The position numbers and the translations under genes are program-made. Positions 22,664 to 33,947 of a stretch of 64,000 nt of DNA are shown here, piece after piece. Where the stretch lies: contig NZ_CP011096.1 of assembly GCF_000969765.1 (NCBI RefSeq), positions 372,001 to 436,000 on the forward strand, given 5' to 3'. The notes below the pieces were generated by a model. It saw nothing but the letters and a program-made list of their open reading frames with translations. It was not told the DNA's origin and searched no databases. Source of the stretch: Mycoplasmopsis synoviae ATCC 25204. Its GTDB lineage: Bacteria > Bacillota_I > Bacilli_A > Mycoplasmatales > Metamycoplasmataceae. The stretch's first letter is position 1, and every line of letters begins with the position of its first letter.

Positions 22664-22875
22664 TTGTATATTTTAAAAATTTTATGCTACAATTCTACTT
22701 GAGGCGAGTTGTTGCCTCATATTAGATTCACTGTAAATAGATAGTAAATAGAATAAAAACAAACGCATATATAAAGGTGATTAAAAACTTCTTTCATTTT
22801 TATAATCTCCTCTATAATAATTTCTCTGTAAAATATAATTTTGAGTAGTTTAATTCCTGTAAAACTACTCAACTT
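22664..22875 (+). promoter_or_regulatory. Spacer upstream of tRNA-Gly with two promoters and two inverted repeats
   Basis: A strong promoter candidate starts directly after degV: TTGTAT (22664-22669), 18 bp, then an extended -10 TGC-TACAAT ending at 22693. It is followed at about +8 by the hairpin TGAGGC/GCCTCA (22700-22719). A second -10, TATAAT (22834-22839), precedes a perfect 9-bp inverted repeat GAGTAGTTT/AAACTACTC (22843-22870) that abuts the tRNA 5' end. Confidence 0.45.
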
Positions 22876-22949
22876 GCGAGTGTAGTTTAATGGTAGAACT
22901 TCAGCCTTCCAAGCTGACTGTGAGGGTTCGATTCCCTTCACTCGCTCCA
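22876..22949 (+). tRNA. trnG: tRNA-Gly (anticodon UCC)
   Basis: Complete cloverleaf of 74 nt including encoded CCA. Acceptor GCGAGTG pairs with CACTCGC. The D-loop contains AATGG, the anticodon loop CTTCCAA gives UCC, and the T-arm has GGTTCGATTCC. Confidence 0.97.
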
Positions 22950-22969
22950 TTTCAAGAAATTGACCAAAA

Positions 22970-22991
22970 AATAACCTTTGCTTGGGTTATT
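22970..22991 (+). terminator. Hairpin after tRNA-Gly, cut off by the IS30-like element
   Basis: Stem AATAACC/GGTTATT with an 8-nt loop, 20 bp downstream of the tRNA. No T-run follows, because the left inverted repeat of the IS element begins exactly at the edge of the stem. Confidence 0.5.
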
Positions 22992-23019
22992 CCCACATTG
23001 TAACTTCCAAGTTATCACT
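22991..23019 (+). repeat. Left terminal inverted repeat of the IS30-like element
   Basis: Begins TCCCACATTGTAA and ends CAAGTTATCACT. It matches the complement of 24256-24284 with a few mismatches and a small gap. Confidence 0.75.
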
Positions 23020-23175
23020 CTCAAAAAAATATTAAAATTTTTTTGGGAGTTTTTTTATTAAAAACTTACTACAAAAAGAAAGAAAAATGCTCTCAAGAGA
23101 GCATTCATATATAACCATTAAAAATTATAGACGAATTTCTTATGATATTCGCAAAAAATAAAATTTTTATTACAA

Positions 23176-24200
23176 AACTTTAACTTTTCTCTTAGAAAAA
23201 TGGCTAAAGATCTCGAAATTTGTCATTCTTCATTGATTAAAGAAATTAAAAAACTCAAGTGAATATGGATATGATGCAAAGCTTGCTAGAAAATCATGAC
23301 ATTAGAATTCGCTAAAAACCACTTTAAACTTAAATCTGAAATTTATAAATTTAAAGAATTTAAAGAAAAATTCTTAAAAATTTATAACGCCAAAGAAATG
23401 ACAGTTGAAAGCACTCTGGAATTTATCAAGCGTAACTATAACATTAAATGTCCTTCAATTAAAACGATTTACAATTGAATTAATTCAAAAAATTGAAAAA
23501 TAAATCGCAAAAATTTACTTAGAAGCAATTATGTATTTGCGGCAAAAGGCAAAAATCTCTCCAAGAGTGGCTTGCTTGAAAACGCTGAGTTAGGCCTTTT
23601 TGAACTAGTCCTTTTAAAATCGGATTAAGAAAAAAATTGGCCACTGGGAAGCAAATTTAATCAAAGGTAAAAGAGAAGCTAAGGCTCATTTACTGCTTTT
23701 CCAAGAAAGACTCATCAGATTTGTTTTAATTAAAAAAATAATGACTAAAAATCCATGAAATCTAAATTTAGAACTTTGAAATTTAGTTAAAGGCTATTGA
23801 ATTTAATGTCAAATCCATTACCATAGATCAAGGCTTAAAATTTAACTTAATTTTTTATATAAGATATAGATTAAAAATTTATATTTATAAAGCTCATCCT
23901 TATGCTTCACATCAAAAAATAACTACCTAAAATATCAATAAATACATTCGAAGATATTTCAAAAAAAGCACTAACTTTGAAAAAATTGATGACCTTGAAA
24001 TTTGAAAAGTTTAAAACATATTAAATCTAACTTGAAGAAAATTCCTAAAAAATTAAAAGCATCCAAACGAAATGTTTCATGAATATAATTAAAACAAATA
24101 TTTATGAAATCTAATTCCTAAAGATATGCCACTATATACCAGAGCTAAAGGATTTGTACCAAGAAACAAAATTCACAAATACTCAAAAAAGAAAAAATAA
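23176..24200 (+). pseudogene. IS30-family transposase remnant
   Basis: Broken by several stops and frame changes even when TGA is read as Trp. The N-terminal helix-turn-helix is recognisable (NFSLRKMAKDLEICHSSLIKEIKK). The DDE core is present as IGHWEANLIKGKRE, where the usual catalytic Asp of WEAD/WEGD is Asn, and as ITIDQGLKF with its Asp kept. The C-terminal YKAHPYASHQK and NKYIRRYFKKSTNF correspond to the IS30 YFAHPYSSWERGTNEN..IRRFFPKGTDF block, but the catalytic Glu region is disrupted. It cannot encode active transposase. Confidence 0.85.
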
Positions 24201-24255
24201 TAACTAATGAAAAATAAAAGCCGATTTTTAAAGTCGGCAATTTTATTAAATTGTA

Positions 24256-24284
24256 AGTGGTAACTTGCACTTTACAATATGGGA
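24256..24284 (-). repeat. Right terminal inverted repeat of the IS30-like element
   Basis: AGTGGTAACTTG..TTTACAATATGGGA, the complement of the left end. It is immediately followed by a hairpin. Confidence 0.75.
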
Positions 24285-24318
24285 CGAATACGCCTTATTT
24301 ATAGGTGTATTCGTTTTT
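24285..24318 (+). terminator. Hairpin terminator abutting the right end of the IS element
   Basis: CGAATACGCC/GGTGTATTCG stem with a 9-nt loop and T6 on the plus strand. It starts directly at the IS boundary. Its sequence differs from the hairpin at the left boundary. Confidence 0.75.
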
Positions 24319-24371
24319 TCTTCATTCCAACTTGGAAACTCAGGAAATAAAATTATAACTCGAAGGTTATT

Positions 24372-24414
24372 AAAAAAATATAGAAAAACTAATTAAAAAA
24401 GAATTTCTATATTT
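24372..24414 (-). terminator. Terminator of the SGNH lipoprotein gene
   Basis: AAATATAGAAA/TTTCTATATTT perfect 11-bp stem with A/T runs on both sides, 31 bp past the stop codon of the minus-strand lipoprotein gene. Confidence 0.7.
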
Positions 24415-24444
24415 TGATTTTTTAGAAAAAAATTTTAAAAAAAT

Positions 24445-27400
24445 TTATCTTCTTATTTTTAGATTTTGTCCTTGATATTGATTTAATTCTCCGGCATAAC
24501 CTTTAACAATTGCATCTCAAATTGTTTGATATATTTTTTTCTCTGAATTATGAGGATCAACTTTTGAATCAGTTTCATAGTACATATAAGCAACTATAGC
24601 ATCTGAAGGCATATTTCAGTCGTAAACTGATCCTGTATTTCCAAAAATAAAGTTTAAATCCGTTTGAGTTTTTGATGAATCTAAACCTAGTAATTTAAGT
24701 TTTTTATTTTCTTCAGTTTCACCTAAAGAATCTATATTTTTTCTATTTTCTTCTTCATTTATAAGTTCATTAAATGATTTTCTAATAGAAGGAAGAAGAC
24801 CATATCATCAAAGGCTGGCAAATGGAGCTTTTCTTGCAATTAATCAAACTATTAAAGTATTGATTCTAAACATTGCTCTAAATACAGGATTTTGTTTTTG
24901 ATTTTCAGCTGTTATAGATCCATCTTGAACTTGTTTTATATATTCGCTTAATAAAGTTGAATTTAGACTTTTAAATAAAGCTTTAATTGAATCTTCAATT
25001 TTCTTCAAATTGAAAATACTTATATCAAAAGCAAAATCACTTAACGAAGAGCTTGTTGCAGCAGCTGTAGTTGCATTTTCGGTCGCACTTGGATTATATT
25101 TTCTAAAGTATGGAGCTATATATTCATAAACTCCTTGTGTTTTTGCAAAGTCAGATGAATCAAAGAGTAGATTTACAAATTTAGCAAAATTTAATGCTCC
25201 AAAATCAGAGATAAAACTTTGTATAAATCCAGTTAGAGAAATCATTTTTGCAAATGAGAATTGACCTTGGTCATTTTTAACAATTGCAAATAATGATTTT
25301 TTAAATACTTCCTGGAATTTAGCTAGTCTTTGAGTTTCTCTAGCTTTTCCAACAGCTTCAGAATCATCGACAAATAAAACTAAATTATTTTTTGAACTGC
25401 TTTGAGCTTCGCTAGTTTTATCTTGTGCCTTAGTTGCAAATTCGCTTGTAACATTATCAATTAATGAATCAAGAATTTGTTTAATTAATTGATTTGAAAC
25501 CAATGATTTTAATAAGCTAGTTGAAAGGTTTTTAAATAAGTCTTTGTTTTCTTGATTATCTTCAAAGTTTATGTTTTGTTCTTTAAGTAAATCGAAAAAT
25601 GACTTAGCTACAAATTCAACTAGATCAACATTTGTGCTGCTAAAGGCATCATTAAATCAAGTTAATAAGTTTTGATATAGCTTAGCTGCATCTTTATCTG
25701 CAACGCTTGGAGTTTGTGAATTTTCTGAATTATTTTCACTAGTTGAATTTAAAAGTTTTGCAACAGATTTAATTTTATCTTCACTAGTGATGCTAAAAGT
25801 AGAAAGCGCAGTTGATACTTGTGTATTTAATAATTCAGCTTTGGCTTTAGCTACTGACAATGCTTTAAAGTAAGCTACTAATAAATCTGAAAATCCATTA
25901 GCGTTTTTAAGGCTTTCTGCATTATCTACAAAGAAGTCAAATAAATCGCTAGCTACAAACTTAAAACTTTCTTGATTTAATAGTGATGATAAAACTTTAT
26001 CGTCAAAGAACCTACCAAGAACGCTTGGGCTTTCTTCTTGGTTTTCTTGAGTTATTTGATCTTGTTGATTTTCTGAAGTTTCTAAAGTTTTAGCTTCTTC
26101 TTCGTTATTTGTAAATACCTCAACAACAAATTTACTAATTGAAGTTTTGTATACATTTAATAAATTGATTGTAAAGGTTTTTAGATCAGATTTAATTTCA
26201 CTGAATTTAGAATCAGATGCGATTGTTGCAAACAATCTAATTACATTTGAATTACCCTGAACTCTAACAACGCTTGAAAAAATTCTCTTTAAATTATTTC
26301 CAGCAAGAAGATCATTTCAGAAATTAGAATTAAATAAATTATTTAATGTATTTTTGAAAAAGTCTGGCTGAAGAGTTTCTAAGAAAATAGAAAGCACTTT
26401 AGTTAAAAATTCTTGAGGATTATTAATTCCTTTAAATAAATCTTTGGTATCAGCATCGTTAGATAATATTGCATAAATTAATTCACCAAGTTTAGATTTA
26501 AAGGCTTCATTATTTGTTAAAAACTTTTGAAGATTATTAAGTTTAGCTGTTAAGTTGTTATCTTTTTTATCAAGATTAAATAGTGATTTAAGAAAATCAT
26601 TTCAAGAATCAAATCTAGAATCATCACCATTTGTTTCAAATAGATTTTCAATTAAATCAGTTTTTAGTGATTCAAATTCATCGCTATTTAGCACTATTTT
26701 AAATAAATCTTTAAGCAGATTTTCTTTTCCAAAAAGTTTTTCTTTTAGATTTGTACTATCAAAAACGCTTTCAAAGAATTTATCATTATTTTTTAGTAAA
26801 TCAAAAACGTTTATTAGAACTTGTTTTAACTCAGTTTTACTTTGAGTGTATAAATTGCTTTTGAATAGATTTTTAATTAATTCAAAGATTTTAGTTGTAT
26901 CTTGAAGATAGTATTTAAAGAATTTAAGAATAAAATTAGAATCAAATTTTAATTCTAAATCGTTATTTAAAAATATTTCAAATGACGATTTTACTAATTC
27001 TTCAAAATTAGAATCCAGTGCTATAAATCTAATTAAATTTATTACAAGTAAAACTTGTTTTGCAGAGTCTATTCCTTTAAGTAGATTTTGCTCTGGATTT
27101 GTATTTAATAATTTAATTAAAGCGTTAGCGTCTAGCTGGATTAAATCGCTATTACCAACTAATGATTTAGTAATAGAAACTACAGCTTTTGTAAATTCAT
27201 CTTTAAAAGTTTCATCTGCAAACATTTTTTGTAGCAGATCTTTAAAGTCAGTGCTTGTTTTAAATAACTCAGTGTTGTTAAATAATCTATCTAAGATTAA
27301 TTTAATAGCATCTGCCATTCCTTTAGTTTCTAGCGCGATTTTTAAATTAGCATTAATTAAATTAGTAACAGTTTTATCTTTTGTATCAAAGACAAAAGAA

Positions 27401-29046
27401 GCTAAATTAGCAGTTAATTCACCTTTTGTTAAATTACCTGCAATAGTTAAAAATATATCTTTTAATTCGTTTAAATTATCATTTAAAAATTCACTAGTTA
27501 AAAGCGATTTAAGTAAAGAAAATAAATTATTTTGACTAAATAGTGATTTAGATACTTGGCTAATTAAAAATGGAAAATCGATTTTTAATTTTTCACTTCT
27601 AGCTTTTTCTAAATTATTTTGTAGATTAGAAATTGAATTTGGGATTAAATTCGAATCATATAAAAACTCTAAGAATTTTTCTTTATTAGATTTATCACTA
27701 GCTGACTCTGGCGCTTTATTTAATAATGCTTTTAATTTACCTTGTGGATCTAAATTTTTATATATATCGCTGGTTAAAAATACGTCAAGAGCTTTATTAG
27801 TTATAAAGCTAAATATTTGTGAAAGAGCTACTATTCTTTTTCCAAAATTGCTAGTATCTACTTTTGATTTTACAAATGATGTTAAGTCATCATTTTTATT
27901 TAAAAACTCTTCGCTAGATTCTCCAAAAATCTCTGCGCTATCTTGGCTTACTTCAAGTTGATATTTTAAGGTTTTTGAATCATCATTTAAATAATCAAAG
28001 TTAAAGTCGTATTTAGAAAGATCATCTAAATTAACTTTGGCGCTTCTAGTTATTTTTAGATAAATATCCATTGCCATTTTTTTATAGCCTTTATAGTTTG
28101 GATGAATATCGAAAAATATAGTTGAAAGCTCGTCGGCGTTTTTAATTCAATAATCGCTATTAAAAACATCAACGTAATAAATTTCTTTTTCAGGAGTTGC
28201 TAGGCTTTTTAAAAGACTATTAATACTTGTAGTTAGCGATTCTAATACTGAAAAATCTAAATTTCCAAAGTATTGTTTTAAATAAGCATCTAAAGTCTCT
28301 TTTAGTCTTAAAAGCGGCATTGGATATGAAACTAAATTAATATTAGCTCTTGGTGCTAGCGTTTTAAGCGCCGCTAAAAACGCATTTAATCTTGCCTTGA
28401 TCTCTATTATTATGTTTTTAAATAAATTCGTAAAGATTAAATTATTATTACCTTTAGAATCAAGAATTGCTTGCTTTATGCTATTTTCATTTAAATTGCT
28501 ATTTTGAATTTCAAAAAATAACAAATCAAAAAAGTCATTAGCTCCTAGTGTTAAAGTAACTAGGTTTGCATCTTTTAATTTATTTTTTAATTCGCTTGCT
28601 AGACTTTTTTGCTCTGCTTGAGTTTTTCCAAAAATATTTAGATTTGAATCATTAGGCTTTGAGTATATAACGCCAAGAAGACGCATAAACTGAAATGTAG
28701 TAGCTCCGCTAATGGCGTAGTTTTTAAAATCATCAAGACGGTTTTGATCTTGTAAGATCTTAGCCAAAAAGGCAGCATAACTGCTCCCGGTTACTTCATT
28801 ATTTTTTAACTCCCCAGGATAGTCTTGCGGCAATGTTCCATCAAAACCAGCGGTAATTGAATCTCCAATCGCTACGTATTTAACTTTAGTATTTAAATCA
28901 ATGAATTTACTTGATTTATCTAAAGCTGAAGCTACTTGAGTTTTTTGATTATCTTTATCTAAAGCTAGCTTAATGCCACAAGAAGTGGTTAAAATTAAGC
29001 TTCCTAAAACTAAAGAAGATAAAATTAAAAGTTTTTTCTTTTTCAT
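24445..29046 (-). CDS. Giant SGNH/GDSL-hydrolase lipoprotein
   Basis: 1533-residue surface lipoprotein read through TGA-Trp codons. The signal peptide ends in a lipobox with Cys23 (LTTSC). An SGNH hydrolase domain (about residues 55-330) has block I IGDSITAG (Ser63), block II SGATT (Gly114), block III TLGANDFF (Asn170) and block V DIHPNYKGY (Asp313/His315), so the catalytic set looks complete; an esterase or lipase-like activity outside the cell is likely. The remaining roughly 1200 residues are leucine- and phenylalanine-rich helical sequence with recurring FKDLFLTI/LLKSLLTS-type blocks (FKD, LLNN, LFKSL) and no domain that I recognise. It is probably monocistronic. Confidence 0.88.
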
Positions 29047-29465
29047 ATTTTTTTAGTAAATTTTATAGTCATCTTTCATCAAAATAAAATTGATAAAACA
29101 AATATTAAATGAAAATTTTCACAGCAAACAATTCTATGCAAAATAAATGAATTTTTTCATATTCTATAATTATATAAAACCTATTGATTTTAAGTAATAA
29201 AATCTACAAAATTTTTAAGAAAATTAACTAAAAATTTTTGCTAATTTTAAATTTAGAAATTTTGCAAAATTTAATTATTTAACCGAAAAATAGCGCTAAA
29301 AAAATAGGAAAAATTTTATTAATTTGCTATATAATTATTCCAAGGAATAAACAACTACATTGAACTTATTTTTGTTGAATTTTAGATTGCTTTATTTCTT
29401 TTTTGTTTTTCTTAGTTAGAAAATTTTTATTATTTGTAAGGACTTTATTTTATTTTTTATAAAAA
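29047..29465. promoter_or_regulatory. 419-bp divergent intergenic region
   Basis: Very AT-rich. A minus-strand TATAAA box at about 29062-29067 lies 15 bp before the SGNH lipoprotein ATG, giving a very short leader. On the plus strand a TATAAT box at about 29329-29334 would give a leader of about 125 nt before the next lipoprotein, with a GTAAGGAC purine box at about 29436-29443. I see no tRNA or clear small-RNA gene. Confidence 0.4.
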
Positions 29466-31829
29466 ATGAAACAGAAAATTTTTATTTCTTTATCAGCTAT
29501 AGCTTCTATAGGTTTAGGCCTTAGTGCAATAGCTTGCTCTGGAGCAAATCAAAGCGGCAATCCTGGAAGTAATAATCCAGTTAATGGCCAAGGCGAGTTG
29601 CAAGAAAGAAGAGCTAATTCACTTTTAGGAGCCAATCCCGAAGGGCGAAATAACGCCTTCCAGCAGGATAAAAAAGAAAAAATCGTGCTAGCGGCTAACT
29701 TTTTAGGATCTACCGCACAAGCTAACGCACTTGTTGAGCTAGCCAACGCATATAACTCAGATCCTGATGTTAAGACTAAATATGCTGGATTTTTCAAGCC
29801 TGTTGAAGTTGAACAAATCGGATCAACTTATTCAGATGGAGCTAAAAAAGTAGCCCAGTATTTAAAAGCTAAAAATAAAAGCGCATTTTACAATCTAGTG
29901 CTTAATCACCCAAGCGTGGCAGCCGAGCTTGCAAAAAGCAATATGCTACTAAGCTTTAATGACTCTCTTGGAAGAGAAAATCTAGATACCGATGTTTCGC
30001 TTTTTAGCAGCTTATTTACCGATGCTAATACAAACACCGAAAACATTAAAAACCCATCCACATATATTTTGCCAGCGATGAAATCAACTATGGTTTCATC
30101 AGTAAACGGACCGGTTTTATATTACATTCTTAAAACCATGGTAGATAATGGCGCTACATTATCGCAAGATAAAGATACCCAAGACTTTTATAACGCATTA
30201 ATGAAAACTTCTTCATCAGATTTGGAATTTATCAAACAAAAATGAGGAAATCCAGTTGATAACGCTAGAACTTTAGTTACATCAGCGAATTTAACAATAT
30301 CTAAAGATATGTTTAATAAATATGAAGATTTATTAAACTTTGCAATAGTGGCTCAAAAATTATTTACCAACTCTGCAAATAATCAAAACGATTTACATAT
30401 TGTTGGAATGGACTTTTCTACCGTTACTTTAAAAACTAGTGTTTTTCCAATTGTAGGAAATGACTACTCTAAATCACTAGAAGCTCCTAGCAAGGTAGCA
30501 GGAACTAATAAAGTAAGCTACAATTCACTTTCAACTACTGGTTCTCCTGCTCAAGTTGCAGCTAGAACAGTTTATAACAAGCTAAAAGACGCAGCCGGTT
30601 CTGGCGCAGTAGTACTTCAGCCTTTAGGGCAATATTCATCAGGGAAGCAAATTTATCATAACTTTGCGCTTTCTATAGGATCAACTGCTGGTTATTTATA
30701 TAACTTTATTGACGATATCGCAGCATCAGCTTTAAGATTTACCTTTGATAGCTCGCTAGATAAATTTAGCTTTGATGATAACGATAACCCAGCGGCTTCT
30801 AATTATAATAATAGATATTTTGTAAGCTTTAAGCAAGGTAGTGAATATCTTAGCGCAAGTGCTAAAGATAAAAATAAAACCAATGAAGTGCTACTAAGCT
30901 TTGGTAAAAACAATAACGCTTTAATAGCCTCAGGTGGCAAAACTGCTTCAGGATCAGATTTCCACATGGTAGATGTTGAATCAGATCAAGCACTTAAAAC
31001 CGCTTTAGCTGAAGTTACTAAAGATGACAATCAAGAAAATTACAAACTTCTAATTTTAAGACAATCAAGTAATGATGATAATCAACTAGCAACCATGAAA
31101 GCTAAAGTTATGAATCTAGCATCAAAAGATACTAAAAAAGAACTTGTATATGCTGGAGTTGCTAAAGGTGGATCGTCATCTAGACCTAGAAATGCAGTTC
31201 TTGTATTTGTTAAAACTTCAAATAATAATTTTGTAAAAACTGACTTAGAAAAATACGGAAAACAGCTAGGAGCTAGTGTTAGCCAGCTAACTTCTGCTAA
31301 TTCACTAAATAAATCTGAATTAGTGGTAATGAATGCTCCTGGAAAATGAAATAAAAATTCAACTAAAAATGTGGCCTTTTTAAGAGGGCCAAGTCTAATT
31401 GGAATTAAAGCCAATGAAGAAGACGATAACGCTACAAAAGCTTTTGTTCACTGGCTAGTAACAAACAAAAAAACTTACACTTTCTTTAGTGGAAAAAACA
31501 ATGAAGTTAGCGCTAGTCCTTCAGAATTTTTCCAAAGACAAATGTCATATTTAATGCCTATTGCTAGTTTTGAAACTTCAACAACTAAATTCAACAATGG
31601 CTTTCTAGATAATGCTCTTGAAGTATTTTCAAGTGCAGCTAAAGATCCACAAAACTGAACAACATACGAGCCTCCTGGATCAGAACTTGGTGATTTATTT
31701 GATCAAGCCTTAGATTCAGCCTTTAGAAATCTAGGTAACCAAGCTTTAGTAAATACTTCAGCTGATAAGCTACAAAGCTTTGAAGCATTTGTAAATTCAT
31801 TTACTGAAATCTTTGGATCTTCAAACTAA
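29466..31829 (+). CDS. Large solute-binding-type surface lipoprotein of an ABC transport locus
   Basis: 787 residues; lipobox Cys24 (SAIAC). It is followed by a Gly/Asn-rich linker and an extended domain with KIVLAANFLGSTAQANALVELANAYN, reminiscent of the start of extracytoplasmic sugar-binding proteins (residues about 72-100). It resembles the P68/P80-type lipoproteins of hominis-group mycoplasmas found with sugar-family ABC genes (recalled similarity, not searched). A clear paralogue (770 residues) lies at the other end of the same transporter locus, sharing blocks such as VN.PVLYYIL, NGATL, GPSLIGI and FFQRQMSYLMP/YFQRKVGYVTP. It is probably the ligand-capturing subunit. It precedes the ATPase gene by 42 bp. 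Confidence 0.75.
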
Positions 31830-31871
31830 AAAAATCTTTTATATTAACTTTAAGGATTAAATAAACAAAAA

Positions 31872-33947
31872 ATGTTAAATACCATTAAAAAACTTTTAAA
31901 ACAAGTTAATCTAAATAAGCTTCAAGTTACCGATGAAGATATGGCTGCGCTTAAAAAATATCGTGAAATCTACGATAAGCAGCACGAAAAAGATATCTCA
32001 TCTATCGAACTTAAAAACCTTAACATTGACTTTGGTGAAACGCTAGCCGTTGATAACGTTTCATTTAAAATCCCAGAAGGAAAGCTTATTACTCTGCTAG
32101 GGCCTTCAGGTTGTGGAAAAACTACAACACTAAATGCCATCGCAGGGCTGCTAACTCCTACTAGTGGAAAAATTCTTTTTAGAGGAAAAGACGTAACTCA
32201 TTTTACTCCTCAAAAAAGAAAGCTAGGGTTCGTTTTCCAAAACTATGCTTTATATCCTCATTTAAGCGTTTATTCAAATATAACCTTCCCGCTTAAAAAT
32301 GATGAAAACTGAAAAAATAAAACTTTCATGAAAAGAATTAAGGCAAGAATGGATATTGATCTTTTATATCTAGAAGATATGAACGTTCCTAAAGCCGAGC
32401 TAGAAGAGCTTAAAAATTCATTTTTAAGATGAAGATTTATCAAAAACGAACTTGAATACCAAAATTCAGTTCTTTATGCTAAGCTTAGCGATGATCTCGA
32501 AAAAGCTCACTCTGAATATAAACTAGAATCAGTTAAATATAATGCCAAAAAAACACTAAGCGCTAAAAAAACACTAGAAGAGCAAAAAAAGGCAAAAGAA
32601 GAATACAACTTTGCTTCTAAAAAAGTAGCCGATGACTATAAGCTTGCTAAGCAAAATAATATCGTAGAAACTTCATGAAAAGACGCTAGCTTTTTATCAG
32701 ATTCAAAATTTGACTTCAAGCTTGATTTAAAAACAGATCTAGAAACTAAAAAAACTCAAGTTAAAGAGCTTAAAGATCTTTTAAAAGAGCTAAGATCAAA
32801 AGAGCTAAAAGAATACAGCTACTGAGATAGAGAAAAACTTCTTAAACTAGTTTTAAAGCTAACCCAAGACTTATTAAAACTAAACTTTGCTTTAGAAAAT
32901 CAGCAGCTTTCTACCGTTGACAAACAAAACTTAGCCCTAAAACTAGAAGCTTATAAAAAAGCTAAAGAAGACTTCAAAAAAATCTTAGATGAAAACCAAG
33001 AATATAAAACTCTTAAAACTCATCTAAAAAGACTTCCACTAGTAGCTGAAAAAGTTTTCTTCGATAAATGAAGAGAGCTTAGAAAACACCTTGAAGGTAA
33101 AAATCTTAAAGAGTTTCAAAATTCATGATCAGAAGAAAAACATGAAAAACTAAAAGAATACTCAAAAGATAACGTTTCACTTAAAAAAGCAATCCACAAC
33201 GAAGTTATGGAAGTTGCTAAAAGAGTTGAAATTACCAAAATTCTTCAAAAGAAACCAACAAGACTTTCAGGTGGTCAACAACAAAGGGTATCTATCGCTA
33301 GAGCTATTGTTAAAAAACCAGATATTTTATTAATGGACGAGCCGCTATCAAACTTAGATGCTAAACTTAGAATTTCAACTCGTCAATGAATTAGACAGAT
33401 TCAACAATCTCTTAAAATAACAACCGTTTTTGTTACTCACGACCAAGAAGAGGCAATGAGCATCTCTGACATCGTTATTTGTATGGATTTTGGTAAAGTA
33501 AAACAAATTGGTTCTCCTATCGAGCTATATAACAAACCAAATAACTTATTTGTGGCCAAATTCCTTGGAATGCCTGAAATGGGACTCTTCCCTGCAACTT
33601 TTGAAAAAAATAAAATCAAAGTTAATAATTTAACTCTAAAAAATAAATTTAAAGTAGCAAATAAAGACTTTGCTGATCTTCAAATTGGAGTTAGAGCTGA
33701 AGATTTTGTTTTACATAGATATAAAAAAGATGCCGACTTTAGCGGAAGAATTATCGTAAAAGAAAACTTCGGTAAAGAATCTAAATTAGTAGTTGAAATT
33801 GAAAATGTGGGTAATGTTAACTTTTTAGTATCAAACGACGCTAACTACAAGCTATATGATGAAATTCACTTTAGCTTGCCAGTTAATAAACTTCACGTTT
33901 TTGATAGCTTAACTTCTGAAAGGCTTGAATATGAAGTTGCAAGCTAA
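31872..33947 (+). CDS. Sugar-family (MalK/UgpC-type) ABC transporter ATPase with a ~290-residue coiled-coil insertion
   Basis: 691 residues. Walker [12 protein letters not shown] (about 76-86) and the Q-loop [11 protein letters not shown] (about 121-131) are normal. The ABC signature LSGGQQQR begins only near residue 465, instead of about 50 residues after the Q-loop. The intervening sequence is Lys/Glu/Leu-rich, strongly charged and helical ([26 protein letters not shown] and similar), as in a coiled coil. Walker B ILLMDEP and the D-loop NLDAKLR follow near 486-500. The His switch is [11 protein letters not shown]. The C-terminal OB/TOBE regulatory domain spans about 560-690. The enzyme should hydrolyse ATP for the two permeases directly downstream, overlapping the first by 17 bp. 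Confidence 0.92.

Larger units (their letters stand above)
22991..24284. mobile_element. Decayed IS30-family insertion sequence
   Basis: About 1.29 kb. The ends are imperfect inverted repeats (left TCCCACATTGTAA..CAAGTTATCACT, right its complement with TCCCATATTGTAA..CAAGTTACCACT). Inside is a wrecked transposase whose frames still show IS30 motifs. The element sits between two hairpins, one at each end. Such placement is known for IS1630 of Mycoplasma fermentans, an IS30-type element that targets terminators or inverted repeats. A strong inward terminator-like hairpin, ACTCTC/GGGAGT with A7/T7, lies just inside the left end at about 23016-23056. Confidence 0.8.

Noticed and set aside
22717-22950. 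Minus-strand frame starting MERVKGIEPSQSAWKAEVLPL
   Set aside because: It is the well-known false translation of the complement of tRNA-Gly and its flank; no ribosome-binding site and the tRNA explains the sequence.
23016-23056. Strong hairpin with T-run as the native tRNA-Gly terminator
   Set aside because: It lies inside the left end of the IS element, so it is better read as part of the IS; the AATAACC/GGTTATT hairpin next to the tRNA is the more likely original terminator.
29047-29465. Hidden RNA gene in the 419-bp gap
   Set aside because: No cloverleaf, tmRNA, RNase P or SRP-like structure was recognised; it looks like a divergent promoter region.
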